From the NCBI GenBank assembly GCA_963693085.1, contig OY856410.1, positions 1,393,734,863-1,393,798,862 on the forward strand: a DNA stretch of 64,000 bases, read 5' to 3'. Every line of letters begins with the position of its first letter. Positions within the stretch are counted from its first letter, which is position 1. The notes under the pieces are model-generated. The model saw only the letters and a program-made list of their open reading frames with translations. It did not search any database and was not told the origin of the DNA. This stretch comes from Alisma plantago-aquatica. Lineage: Eukaryota > Streptophyta > Magnoliopsida > Alismatales > Alismataceae. The position numbers and the translations under genes are program-made. Below are positions 1 through 11,284 of the stretch, piece by piece.

Positions 1-364
1 ATCGTGATTATAGAATCTGGGTATTTAAACCCTTATCTCATCATAGAACACATGTTATCACTTATTAGATAACTTCATACCTTCAGGTCATCTGACCAGG
101 GACATTATAAATCTTGCTACACAAAGTATTGCACATAGTATACAAAGTTCAATGATTCTTACCACACAAAGCATATGAAGCATATAAGGCCTATAAAACA
201 TTTTCAGTATACAGAACATCATAGCTCATACCTGGCTATGCTCATCATCTCAACATACCTGCATGATCAGTGATCATGATTCCATTACATATCAGTACTA
301 TGCAATACAAGGGTTATCTTATTACATTCATAACCCATTAGTCTGTATTTGAGCTTCACATAGG

Positions 365-1570
365 ATTACTCTGTGTTGGAACTTCACATAGCATTACTTT
401 GTATTAGGGTTTCACATAGAAGTACCTTGTATTAGGTTTTCACATAGCATTAACCCGTATTAGGGTTTCATATAGCATTACCCTATATTAGGATTCACAT
501 AGCAAGGAATCAATATGGATATCATAAGTATTCAATCATACTTATTTATTCTCATCATTCATCATTGAATGAATTATCAACACACATCATGAGTTTCTCT
601 CTCATCTTTATCATAATATGATCACATCATAGTTTATAGGTTTGAACTAACCCTTTCATAAGGCATGTTAGCCTACATTCAATAGAGTGCATTACATTAC
701 AATGTAACCATTGGCATGACACATCTCATGTGTCATTCATCCAATTATCCTGAACTTATAACTCATCAAGGTATACTAGCATTGGGGAGTTGGATGTGAT
801 ATCAATCATATCATGATATATCACTTCCCTCAACACCTTATCTTACTTGAGTTTATACACTTAGCTTGTATTAGGGTATTCCCCATCCTAATACTTTATG
901 CACTAGTTCATCACATTTATCATGTAAAGTAGTGATCATTAATCACTCACTTAGAATATACAACCATTGCCAATATTATGGACTCATCCTTAAATTAAGA
1001 ACTATTAATATAAGGATATCCATAATCAATCTCTCTAGGTGTTACCTTTGTCATAACCTTAACCACTATTCCATTATTAGGAATAGTATTCTCCATATTT
1101 ATAATTTGAGGATTCACGTAGAATATTCCATACATTTATGGATTTCACATAGTATTACTCTTCAATAGAGTTTCATATAATCATCCTTCTATATCAGGGT
1201 TTCACCTAGTATTATGTGAAATTAGGATTTCACAACACATCACCCAGTGATAGAAATTCGCATAGAATTAGTAGCACAACCCTATATTAGGGTTTCATAT
1301 ACCTTTATTCCATTTAAGGGATTAGGGTTCACCACTCACATCCATGTGGGGTTTCTCTTTCCTCATACCCAAATTAGGGTTAGGATATACAATTCCCATT
1401 AAATTAGGGTTTCCTTCATTGTTACAACAAGTCAAGGTTACTTCATCAACCTGGATTTATAATAACACTCATCTTTGCCCTAGATTAGGGTTTCACACAT
1501 AGCATTGCTCTAATTAGGGCTTCACACATAGCATTGCTCTAATTAGGGTTAGGGCTCATTGATTAGGGTT
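365..1570. repeat. Degenerate 'TTTCACATAGCATTA' interspersed repeats
   Basis: Variants of TTTCACATAGCATTAC, often preceded by ATTAGGG, recur many times at 365-500 and again at 1140-1560 with irregular spacing. They look like an old, diverged tandem array inside the LTR-like block. No coding potential is seen. Confidence 0.6.
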
Positions 1571-2119
1571 TCATGATCTCATTATTATGGATCAAACCCT
1601 TATCACATAGTTTACTCATAATGAGATAATTAGAGCTTAATTATATAAGCAGTCATCCCTCTCATTCTCTCTCTCATCCTCTTTAGGATGTTAACTACTC
1701 CAAGATTAATCTAGGTCAACTCTTCACTTGGGTACACATAGCTAGGGTTAACCTTCACAATCATCATGGGTCTACATATTTAATAATCACATAGCTAATT
1801 GACCTTTGATTATATGAGATTTCCAAATGGTCTAATCAATTAAACCATCACTTATATAAGGAATTGACCAATTAAACTTTCAATTCCACAAAATGATCAA
1901 TCGGGTTAACCATTGAAATCTTCAAATGAATTAAGTATCTAAATAGGTTCACCATATTGAACCTTCAATCACATTAGATATTCAAATGGATTAACCATGT
2001 TAATCTTCACAAAGTCAATTACTTAGACCCTCAATTATCTTGGTTCTTATACATCAATTGGTTGAAAACCATTTAAACAAGTTGTACTTGAAATCGATTA
2101 GACAAAGTAGGTATTGAAC

Positions 2120-3620
2120 CTGTTTGCACTTTGGGTCTCCAAACGGTTTGGGATCGTTTGGTCCCAAACGGTCTTGAGACCATTTGGCCCCAAACGGTCT
2201 TGAGACCGTTTGGTCCAAACCTCCTCAAAACCTCATGGACCAAATATGGTCTCAACCGATCAAATCAATTTAGGGTTCTCAATGTTGATTCCTTCAATCA
2301 TTGAATTCATGTACCCATTCATCAATTGGACCTATCATCATACTTCAATTGAGTTAAATAGGTCAACCTACAACTGATTTAACCCTCAATTGACCCTCAA
2401 TTATTCATCAACTAGGGTTTGAATCAATTGAATTAGGGTTTGGAATCAATGATCCTTCAACACTAATCAATGCAAGATTAGTTACTTTGAAACCTTTGAA
2501 CCATCATCCAAAATGAACATGACCTGACCCCAAACGGTCGTGAGGTAGTTCAGATGACCTCCAAACGGTATTGAGACCGTTTGCCCATCATTTAATCAAA
2601 ATCCAAGTCAACCAATTAAGGTTTGGATCATTGGATTGATCACCAAATCAGCAATTGATTACACTTTAACTTAGTAACATTGGATCATCAATTGCTTAAC
2701 CATACTCACACCTAGACCTCCAAACGGTCTTGATACCATTTGGATGAGCTCCAAACTCATCCAACCCTTGGATTCTAGTGAAAAATCATTAGGATTTGAG
2801 CCATAGAGTTGATCATCAAATCAGCACTTAGTTGCAAAGTGATTTGATAACTTTGGACCTTAAATTGATCAACTATACTTAACCCCAGACCTCCAAACGG
2901 TCTTGGGTGACCTCCAAACGGTTTTGAAACCGTTTGGGGGATCTCCAAACGGTTTTGAAACCGTTTGGGCTAATCAACCCAGAATCTCAAATCAACTCAT
3001 TGGAATTTCAGCACTAATTTCAATTAGGGTTTTCCCAATTGATTAGCCTTCATCTCATGATTTCTTGAGAATTAATCCATCAAATTTGGTGGGTTATTAA
3101 CCAACATCATTAGGAACAGGAATCTCAAACGGTCAACCCTTGGTCAGCCCTATCAAACGGTTTTGAAACCGTTTTCCCAAAAAGACAAATAAATCAAGTT
3201 GAAAATCAGCACTTAATCCAATTAGGCTTTGCCTAATTGATTAGCCTTCAACTCATGATTCCTTTGGAAATAATCCATAAACTTTGGTGAGTTATTAACC
3301 AACATAATTAGGAACAGTAATATCAAACGTTCAACCCTTGTTCAACTCACTCAAATGGTTTTGAAACCGTTTGCCCAAAAAGTTAAATTAATCAAGCTGA
3401 AAAATCAGCACTTAATCCAATTAGGTTTGCCTAATTGATTAGCCTTCAACTCACGATTCCTTGGGAGTTAACCCGTAAAATTTGGTGATTCATTAACCAA
3501 CATAATTAGGAACAGTAATATCAAACGGTCAACCCTTGGTCAACTCACTCAAATGGTTTTGAAACCGTTTGCTCCCAAACAGTTTCAAACCGTTTGCTCT
3601 CAAACGGTTTGGTGAAACCG
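2120..3620. repeat. Array of palindromic CAAACGGT..ACCGTTTG motifs
   Basis: Roughly twenty copies of CCAAACGGT, many paired head-to-head as CAAACGG-TTTTGA-AACCGTTTG or CAAACGGTCTTGAGACCGTTTG, lie scattered through 1.5 kb. Between them run longer ~300-bp diverged repeats (compare 3030-3180, 3230-3380 and 3410-3600) that share a TTAGCCTTCA-ACTCATGATT segment. AACGG is the core of MYB3R/MSA-type sites in plants, so an LTR enhancer role is possible but is inference only. Confidence 0.7.
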
Positions 3621-4141
3621 CATGAGCAATTAACTCAAAACTGTATGAACCATGATTTCTTTGGAAAAAGTACCTAAGATGATGTCATCATCATCTACCT
3701 TCGTCCCTGAAGTTCTAACAACTTCTGATTTCATGAAATAACCATTTTTAACCAGCAATAAAACAAGATAATGAAGGAATCATTGAAATTGCAAGATTAA
3801 TGGTTGAATAACAATGAAAAAGGGTCCAAGTTAGAAAACCCACCTCCAATTGAGCTCCAAGCTCACGTCAAAAATGGTGGATGCAACTCCCTTAACTATT
3901 CCAAGGGTCGTCCTCAAGCTTTGAGTGAAAAGAATTGGTTAGAATTGAAGAGGAGGTCGAGATATGAAGAATTCATGCATTGATTTTCGATTTTCACCAT
4001 GGATTCAAGGTGAAAGGAGGTCAAGAACCTTACCAACAGGTTGGGGGTCGTCTTCCTGATCCTCCCAATCTCCCTTGGTCGTTTCCCAATCAAGTAGAAG
4101 AAGTGCAAACGAAAAAGCCTTTCATTTGGCTTGTAAAGGGT

Positions 4142-4151
4142 CTTTTTATAA
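4142..4151 (-). promoter_or_regulatory. TATA-like box in LTR
   Basis: Minus-strand TTATAAAAAG lies about 890 bases downstream of the LTR start at 5038, a plausible position for the U3 core promoter of a long gypsy LTR. No other promoter evidence. Confidence 0.4.
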
Positions 4152-5031
4152 GGAATTCAAGGAGAGAGAAAGTGCCTTATAAAAATTCATTTAATCCCGA
4201 AAAGATGGCCGCCTCTTCCCCCCCCCTATCTTCCTTAGGGACGAGGCTATATTGTTTGCCTCTTATTCCTCTCAATTATCCATGATTTAAAGAAAAGCAA
4301 ATCAAGCACCTTAAATCATATTATATTAATATCCATATGTGAGTGGATATTTCTTTTTCATATAAAATTGTGAGTGAGTTATCCACTCCCTTGGATATGC
4401 TCGTGCCTTTGCAAGACTTTAAGATCATCCAAACACATCTGAATTCAACCATTTTAATTTTGGTTGAAGGCCCTTTAATTAATACATTCATTTTTGCTCT
4501 AAATTAAATTAGAGTTTCGCTTAGGATTAAATCTTGATTATTTTAATATCAAGATTTTCTCTCCTCCAAAGTAATTCAAATGAGGCTCCCCTCTCATTTT
4601 CTTTGCTCTATATGATGCCAAGAAACATTAGGGACCTTATTGAGGTGGTAATTTGCATATTGAACCCTAGTTTTTGGGTAAATTGCACTTTACACCAAAA
4701 CTAGGTTTTAATGCACAAGGATTGCTTTACACGCTTAATCTTGGTGCCCAAGCTTGTGAAAACCATACCACTACATAATATTCATTATTATTATGTCTCA
4801 AAATCATAGGAACATCTTATCATGTAACATTTGCAATTTAACCCCTCAACTTGGGTAATTTGCACTTTAGTCCAAAATAAGCAAACATTGCTTCAACATT
4901 GTTCAAACAGGACCAAAATTGAAACATAAGTTTCTCATGAGCCCTCATTACTTTTCCCAAGATAAGATTAAGCATATACTCAACCTTATTAGGTAAATCA
5001 TCTAGGGTTAACTCATAACCCAGGTCAGGGA

Positions 5032-7254
5032 TGTTACAATAACCCTAATTTTGGATTAAAGGCACAATTAAACATCAATTAAGTCCATTATGCCTCTTTT
5101 ACATTAAACCTACTATTTTTATCCTTTTAATTCATGACTCGATCATTAGGCCCAATTATCATCTTTGGTTCCTTTCAAACTAACAACTTATCTTTCATGA
5201 ACTCTATTTATCATTAATTCCACCTTTATCCATTAGAAAACCCTAATTTCCATATTAAGGGTATTTATCCCCAACTAAGAACTTGTATACCCAAAATAGC
5301 TTAGAACCATCATATCTCATCTTATTCATGAATTTGAATAATTAAAGCCATTAAGAGTCACAATTACTAACATTAGGGTTTCAAGGCCCATTAAAGCTCA
5401 TTTATGTACATGGAACTCTAAATTAAACCAATTACGTGCAAAGTTCATCCCTTTTGTTCTTAATGTACCTTTTTATAATTAACAGGATAATATCAACTTT
5501 AATCATCCATTAAACCCTACTAAATACATTAATCATATCAAAATAGGGTTTCTTAATCATTAGTGCATTAAAGTTGATAACTTCCACTACTTTTCAAATT
5601 GCAAGAGGAATTAGCTTCTAAAACAATTTTTAATGGATTCCGCATTTTTCTAAGCAACTTTCATATTTTATACACATTCATCCGAGCTACCAATAAAGAG
5701 ATATGAATTTTGCATTATTTGCTTACTTGGACCAATGGCATGCTGACACGTCGGCATACCCATGCAACGTGCCAATTTGAAAATATAATGAATTGACTCT
5801 TATACCCCCATGTGGCTCATCGTTTCTTTGTATCTCGGAGGGGGAATTTTTGTCCATCTGATCCAGGGTCATCTTCCACCTTATGAAACCCTCACTGTCG
5901 TTGTGGCAGGGGTCCGGTGCGGCCCTGCTCCTCCTTCCCAGGCCCCGACGGCCACCAGGGACAACTTTCCTGCCTCCGTCGTGCTCTTACGCACATGGGG
6001 GCGCCTCTAGTTCGTGGCTAGGACGGCCGGTCCAAGCCCACTAGTCCTGCAACCATGGTCGGCCTGCAGGTGTCGTGCACGTGTAAGGGAAAAAGAGGAC
6101 ACTGCCAAGCTTCTCTCTGATGATGTAAGAGCGTCCTGATCTCCTCATACTTCCCTTATCACTTCAGGGATCGCACCACCCCCCCCCGGTTAGGGTTAGA
6201 ATGGTTGCAAGGTTGATGAAGGTGTGCGAGACCTGAGATCATCTTCAATTCTATGCTATGGTTCCATCCCTTATATAGGGGAGGATAGCAACGTCCCAGC
6301 GTGCTTAACCAAGAGGAAAACAAGTCCCCTTAAATCCTACTTTCCTTATTTAGGTGTAACTTCTATCCTTTAATCTATTCCTTATTTATTAGTATTCCTT
6401 GGTTATTAAGGAATCTATTTTCCTAAAGGGAAATCCGAAAATTACCTCTTTTAATCTCTTTGCGCTTGGTTTTTAACCCATTGGCACGAAATTTATATTT
6501 TCTTTTAGTAAAAAATACCTCCTTTTTAACAATGCCACCAAATTCATTAATTATGTATCACATTATCCTCTCTTTTTTATTTATTGGTATTTTCTCTTTA
6601 TTTTTCTCCATTGGGGCTCCTTTGGACCCCAAGAAACTCTAATATTTTGAAATACTTTTTAGTGGATACTTATTATCCTTCTAGATGCATCCATATCCAT
6701 TATTTCTCATTATCTTACTCATTTCTTTATTAAAATATCTCTTTTTGAGGATTTCTCTTCATCTCTCTTTTTATTTTCCTTAGTGGAATTCCTTCTAACA
6801 TTAGAAACCCTATGGATACGAAAATCCACCATAGATAACTCAATTATACCTCTTTCCACTCATTTCCCACATTTTATCATTGTTTTCAATTTCTTTCTTA
6901 ATAAAGAAATATTTAATTGATATTTAATTTTCTTGTTGCATTATTTTTGCAACTTTGGACTCCTTAGAACCCAAGGAACCCAAGAGGCACGAAATCCAAC
7001 TTTGGATAACATTCATTTGCCTTCTAGAGGTTTCTACATCTTTCTTTTCTCCATTTCTTATTAATAATGGAGTTTCTTTTGTCCTTTCATTGTTATTGGG
7101 CCCAATAGCCAATAAAGCCCACAAAACAACCAACAAGGCTATTGTAAATGAAATCCATTTATTCAAAACAAATTATATCATTATTTGTTCAAATATCTTT
7201 AATATGAGAATTTACATCTCTCTCCAAAAGAACCCAAAAATTGGGGTTGTAACA
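5032..7254 (-). mobile_element. LTR-like block, probable solo gypsy LTR (2.2 kb)
   Basis: The minus strand starts TGTTACAACCCCAATTTTTG at 7254 and ends ...AGGGTTATTGTAACA at 5032; the two ends form an imperfect inverted repeat with TG...CA termini, as expected of an LTR. A minus-strand TATA box lies near 6277, followed by a GC-rich stretch (about 5860-6230) that would be the transcribed leader. No gag/pol frame is present. The bases beside the ends (AGGGA and AAGAC) do not form a target duplication, and the left end overlaps the neighbouring LTR terminus by seven bases, so the insertion history is unclear. Short frames here, such as one at 5810-6010, show no recognisable domain. Confidence 0.5.
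6270..6277 (-). promoter_or_regulatory. TATA box in LTR
   Basis: Minus-strand TATATAAG lies within CCTATATAAGGG, just upstream (in that orientation) of the GC-rich leader. This is the usual arrangement of U3 promoter and R in plant LTRs. Confidence 0.5.
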
Positions 7255-7348
7255 AAGACCATCTTTTTTGTAGTGCTTGCTGACTTGTCTCAAATAGGTG
7301 TGAGGGTGTGTTGCTCGAGGATGAGAAACATTTATGCTAAGGGGAGTT
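7255..7348 (+). mobile_element. 3' end of gypsy internal region with polypurine tract
   Basis: The segment GTTGCTCGAGGATGAG followed by AAGGGGAG (7339-7346) and then TTTGATGG is the familiar 3' end of plant Ty3/gypsy internal regions: a conserved GAGGA(T/C)GAG stretch, a polypurine tract, then the LTR. Only about 95 bases survive upstream before the junction with the 5032-7254 LTR block, so the element's pol is lost or displaced. Confidence 0.6.
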
Positions 7349-8742
7349 TGATGGATTATATATTTATCGTTTTCATAGGCTATTAATTATTGATTTTTAT
7401 GCATTATTTAGTCATTTTCATATTAATATGTGCATGTTTTACTCTTATTAGCCTGTGATACTCAAATGCATCAAATAAATGTAATTTTAATGTTCCTAAA
7501 GAATTTATTATATTTCAAGAGCTTATGTTCATTTTTGTGAATTTTAAGTAATTTTACAAGAATATACACAGCTCGGTACTATCGATTTTGGAGTCGGTGG
7601 TACTGACCACATCATAGGGATAAATCAGGAATTAATCAGGAAATCTTGATAGTACAGACCCACTTGTCAGTAGTACCAAAAGAAGTACAGTGACTGCAAT
7701 TAATCGAGGGATTTGACACTACCTACAACCAAGTCAATAGTACTGACACGACAGAAACAAATAGATCTAAAAATCGGGTTTAATCCAGTAGTCCACAATT
7801 ATTGATGCCCTAAGTCACTTCTATGACTTAGGGAGAGTTCACAGAGACCTAAGGATCACATTCTTTTCCATTGTATGATGGCTGAGAGCAAAGGGAGGAG
7901 AAAGTGGAGGAGACAGACACGTTTTGGAAGGTTTGGACACTTTCGGTGGACGAATTTGTAGTCTAAGGACAGTTGATCGGCACGTTCATCAGAGGGAATC
8001 ATCTAGAAGAGCTTATCTAGGGGGTTTCTTTAGTTCTCTAATGTTTTCCACATTTTTCTTCTCCTATCCTATGTACTTGACCATGGAAATCATGCGGGGC
8101 CAATCCCCTTATTCATTAGGACCCGGGAATAGCCTGATTATTCGTTGTAATTGACTTTTATGTATTAATATACAATTTTCTCTTAATCTCTAGACATATT
8201 TCTATGAGAGTATCATGAATTATCAATGTTTGGCCGTCATAGGTAGTTTAATGGACCGTTAATTGCTTCGAGAGAGGAATTTATGGTTGGAAAATTCATA
8301 AAAATGCATGTTTATATCATCCTTTGAGAAAGGTGGCTTATGAACATGAAGATATTACCCATAATTTTTTATAAAGCATATAACTAATACCAAAATCATT
8401 ACAAGAGTGGGATTGGTATTATATTAGGTAGTGAATTATGTCGTGAGAACCAGTATTCTAGTTGCATGTCTCTTTTTCTAGGGTTAGGAGAGATATTTAT
8501 TAATGTCATATTGTTAATTGCAATGTTAGCCGAGGTGAAACCGTAATCCTAAGGAATTCGCTCCAATTGAGATCAAACATCAATAACCTTAGATTTATTT
8601 TTTACATTTTAGATAATTAAACCCTCATTCAAAGTTTTCTATGGCCTAGTTGATCATATTACATTTAGTAGTAGTCTTTGAATTTACATTTCCCTGGTTC
8701 GACATTCAGGCCTCCTTAAGCCTATATTACTCGATACGTACA
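7349..8742 (+). mobile_element. 3' LTR of a plus-strand gypsy element
   Basis: It begins TGATGGATTATATATT directly after the polypurine tract. Its far end holds a CCCTGGTTCGACATTCAGGC stretch, a type seen near the ends of Tat/Athila-like LTRs, finishing near ...CGATACGTACA. The right limit is approximate because it meets copia leader sequence. Frames in it (for example 7924-8154) show no domain and are probably noncoding. Confidence 0.5.
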
Positions 8743-8931
8743 CTTACATTTTATACATGTAGTTTGTGCATATAAGGTATGCAAACTGAGATATAATAGA
8801 AATAAAACATCCAACCACACATATATATTGGGTTATGGTCCATAACCACACTACACATTCACCATCAAAACCGCTTTTAGGGTAACACGTGTAAATTGCA
8901 TATATATCATATGGTGTGTGTATGTGTGTGC

Positions 8932-8990
<59 letters not shown>

Positions 8991-9134
8991 TTTGGGATTA
9001 TGTGGTGTTTGATTGGATATGCATATGAAACAATTTAAATATCTGCATTGTATGCAATAAATAAAATAAAAACCAAAAATTTGATCATATTGATTATCCT
9101 AAAACATAGTAAGTTGGCGTGGCTCTGATACAAC
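8743..9134 (-). mobile_element. Copia copy A: leader and primer-binding site remnant
   Basis: This piece aligns along its length with the 5' leader of the copia element at 14790-15094, sharing ATAATAGAAATAAA, the GGTTAT-GGCCATAACCA-like block, TTTTAGGG..ACGTGTG and TGGATATGCATAT. At its right end the minus strand reads TTGTATCAGAGCCACG (9118-9133), a tRNA-iMet type primer-binding site abutting the LTR at 9135. The rest of copy A is missing to the left, where gypsy LTR DNA begins. Confidence 0.65.
8933..8988. repeat. (TA)n microsatellite
   Basis: About 28 TA units in the copia leader, preceded by a short TG-rich run. The homologous spot in copy B (about 14925-14950) also has TA and TG runs, so the microsatellite seed belongs to the element. 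Confidence 0.95.
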
Positions 9135-11264
9135 TATAGGGAAATACAGGCACAAAGTAGGCAGTAGAAATAAAAAATTATCTATCTATATTCCCCATAA
9201 TAGTAAGATGACATCAATAATTATGAAATAGAAAAGATGGTTTAACGAGTTTAGAATTGGTCCTGGAGCAAGTCCAATGACTACAACTCGTTGCACTGCA
9301 ACTATCTTATAGTTTCTCTTGGATGGTATGTGTGCAGCTCCTAGTTTTCACCACAGACAGCAAACTTTTACATCGTCTGCAGCAGCTCCTATGATCTTGC
9401 CATGGACTGGAAGCTAACATTACCCTCCTAGTGACGGGAAAAGGCCTCCTCGCCTCTAGAGAAGTCCACACAAACCAACTAGAACTCATGTCGTTCTAGT
9501 ATAATGAACAGGAAGGAGTTATCCCTCCTGTTGTTGTACTAGTCACCAACTTTCTCTCCCATAGTTGTTTCTCACTTGCTAACCCTCCCATTAGCGGGTG
9601 GAAAATGCTCAGGCTCTCTATTGGTTACCACAACCAGAAAGGACAACAATTGTCAGAGGCAATTGAGTTGTGTTCTAGGAAGCCACCAGTACCCCTCTAT
9701 TATAGGAGGGGTTAGGGTATGGGTTCCCAATTTGTATGGGAGTGGAAGGGACTGTAAGATTATGAATTTTCACAACCTGCGAGTGCCGAAACGGTTAGTT
9801 GGCAACCAAAACAGTCAGTTCACATGCGAGCCGATCGGTTCACAGCCTGAACCAATCATTTTTTTGTGTTTCCCAATCACACATGAATTAGAAATTTCAT
9901 TTCCAATCAAAGCACAACATTAATTTTTATACTAATTAAATTGAACAAGTAAAACAATCAACTTTTTCTTGTGAATTCGGGTAAGTTACCAGAACCTTCA
10001 GTTGGCATAACCAAGCCGATCAGTTCACTAGGTGAAGCAGTCATCTCACCCACCCTGATCCGATCAATTCACTCAGTGAGCTGATCAGTTGGTGTCCTGA
10101 TTCATGCATAACCAAATCAATTCTAATCAACTTGACACTCCAAACGGCCATCTCAACACTTGAGTTGATCGACTGGTAGTTCAGTCAGCTAATTATTTGC
10201 TTGAATTGAATACTTAAACACTTAAGTAATCAATCCAATCATCATTCATGATTAAACTCCTCTTCTAGATGAGTTCCTATGTGTGTGAACGTATCATGTT
10301 GGCAGTGAATGCCCATAACTAGCTTATGACATCACAACTAAAGAGTGGTGTCTAGTCACACATCAGTGCTACCCAAGTGAATGGAAAGTTGGAGAACAAC
10401 TTCAACCTACAATCTGTGTAAGGTGTTATAATGATTGTATAATTCCTTTGTCTCTGATATCCAGAATGAACTTGAGGCATAGAATCACCATCCTTTCAGT
10501 GTTAAAACCATGTTTCTTGAACCTAGAGCAGACTGTATGATATATATGTGACCTCAATATCATATATTGATTCACACATGCATGCACATGCATTTCTCGG
10601 TCTCTCTTATCAAGTGGCTAGGATATCAAACTCTAGTAGGAGGGACAATTCCCATAAATATCACTCACAGTCAGTCCCCAGGTGTCACAGCTACCCAATC
10701 ATCACATTTATAGCAATCCTTATTCAAGGTTATGTTTGATGATGTCAAAGTATACTAAACGACATATGATGAGTGTAGTGACTTCAGGTCTAAGAATTGC
10801 AATCACCGCCTTCACTATGAGAGATGACTATGACCACCAATAATGGTTTCCATATGTCACTCTCAAGGTGGGTGTGTCCAATACATTGTTCCCTAACAAG
10901 TATTTGTGTGCTTGGTTTGATATACCATATCATGAATAATGAGATTCTATCATCAACCAACCAACATTCTAGTCTTATGTGTCACTGGTGTCTATCTTCC
11001 TTTCACGGTAAGAACAGACTAGGGACGTAATAAGAATGTACATACTCTTAGCATTTGTATGATGCATTGTACAAGTCATGTACTTGAAGACATATGTCAA
11101 TGAGTATTGCCATTCTTTATACATTCATCATATTTCCTCATCCCATAACTGAGTGAAACAAAATGAATTGGAAGCTAGCCTTTATTTATTATTAATCAAA
11201 TCATTCACATTATATGCCATGAAAATTAGCATTTGATTGGCTCTCTGGTCATACCATAACAACA
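9135..11264 (-). mobile_element. Copia LTR 1 (shared by copies A and B)
   Basis: It aligns end to end with the LTR at 15095-17196. Shared blocks include GGTCCTGGAGCA(A/G)GTCCA, the CCACAACCAGA..GACAACAATT block, CAGTACCCCTCTATT, the GGCAGTGAATG block and the terminal TTGGCTCTCTGG. The expected start TGTTGGG has become TATAGGG here. Because a primer-binding site lies to its left and an internal region to its right, this LTR serves as the 5' LTR of copy A and the 3' LTR of copy B. It carries clusters of CCGATCGGTTC-like palindromes (9780-10160). No frame in it matches a protein. Confidence 0.75.
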
Positions 11265-11284
11265 ATAACAAGTTGCAACAACAA

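Larger units (their letters stand above)
1..5038 (-). mobile_element. Ty3/gypsy-type LTR, left end outside window
   Basis: Read on the minus strand this block opens at 5038 with TGTAACATCCC, a common start of plant gypsy LTRs, and continues without any coding frame to the window edge. A TATA-like box lies about 890 bases inside it (4142-4151). The middle holds an array of palindromic AACGG motifs and the far part holds degenerate TTTCACATAGCATTA repeats. No gag or pol frame is seen, so this is LTR or untranslated DNA. The other terminus is not in the window, so whether it is a solo LTR or part of an element is unknown. Family assignment is inferred from the terminus only. Confidence 0.5.

Noticed and set aside
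3980..4285. 101-codon plus-strand frame
   Set aside because: It overlaps a minus-strand frame and the LTR TATA region, has no domain, and lies in LTR-like DNA.
5810..6010. GC-rich 66-codon frame
   Set aside because: Composition fits an LTR leader; no motif and no splice or promoter support in that direction.
6955..7386. 143-codon plus-strand frame
   Set aside because: It crosses the junction between two unrelated TE pieces (7254/7255), including the polypurine tract and LTR start, so it is a chance frame.
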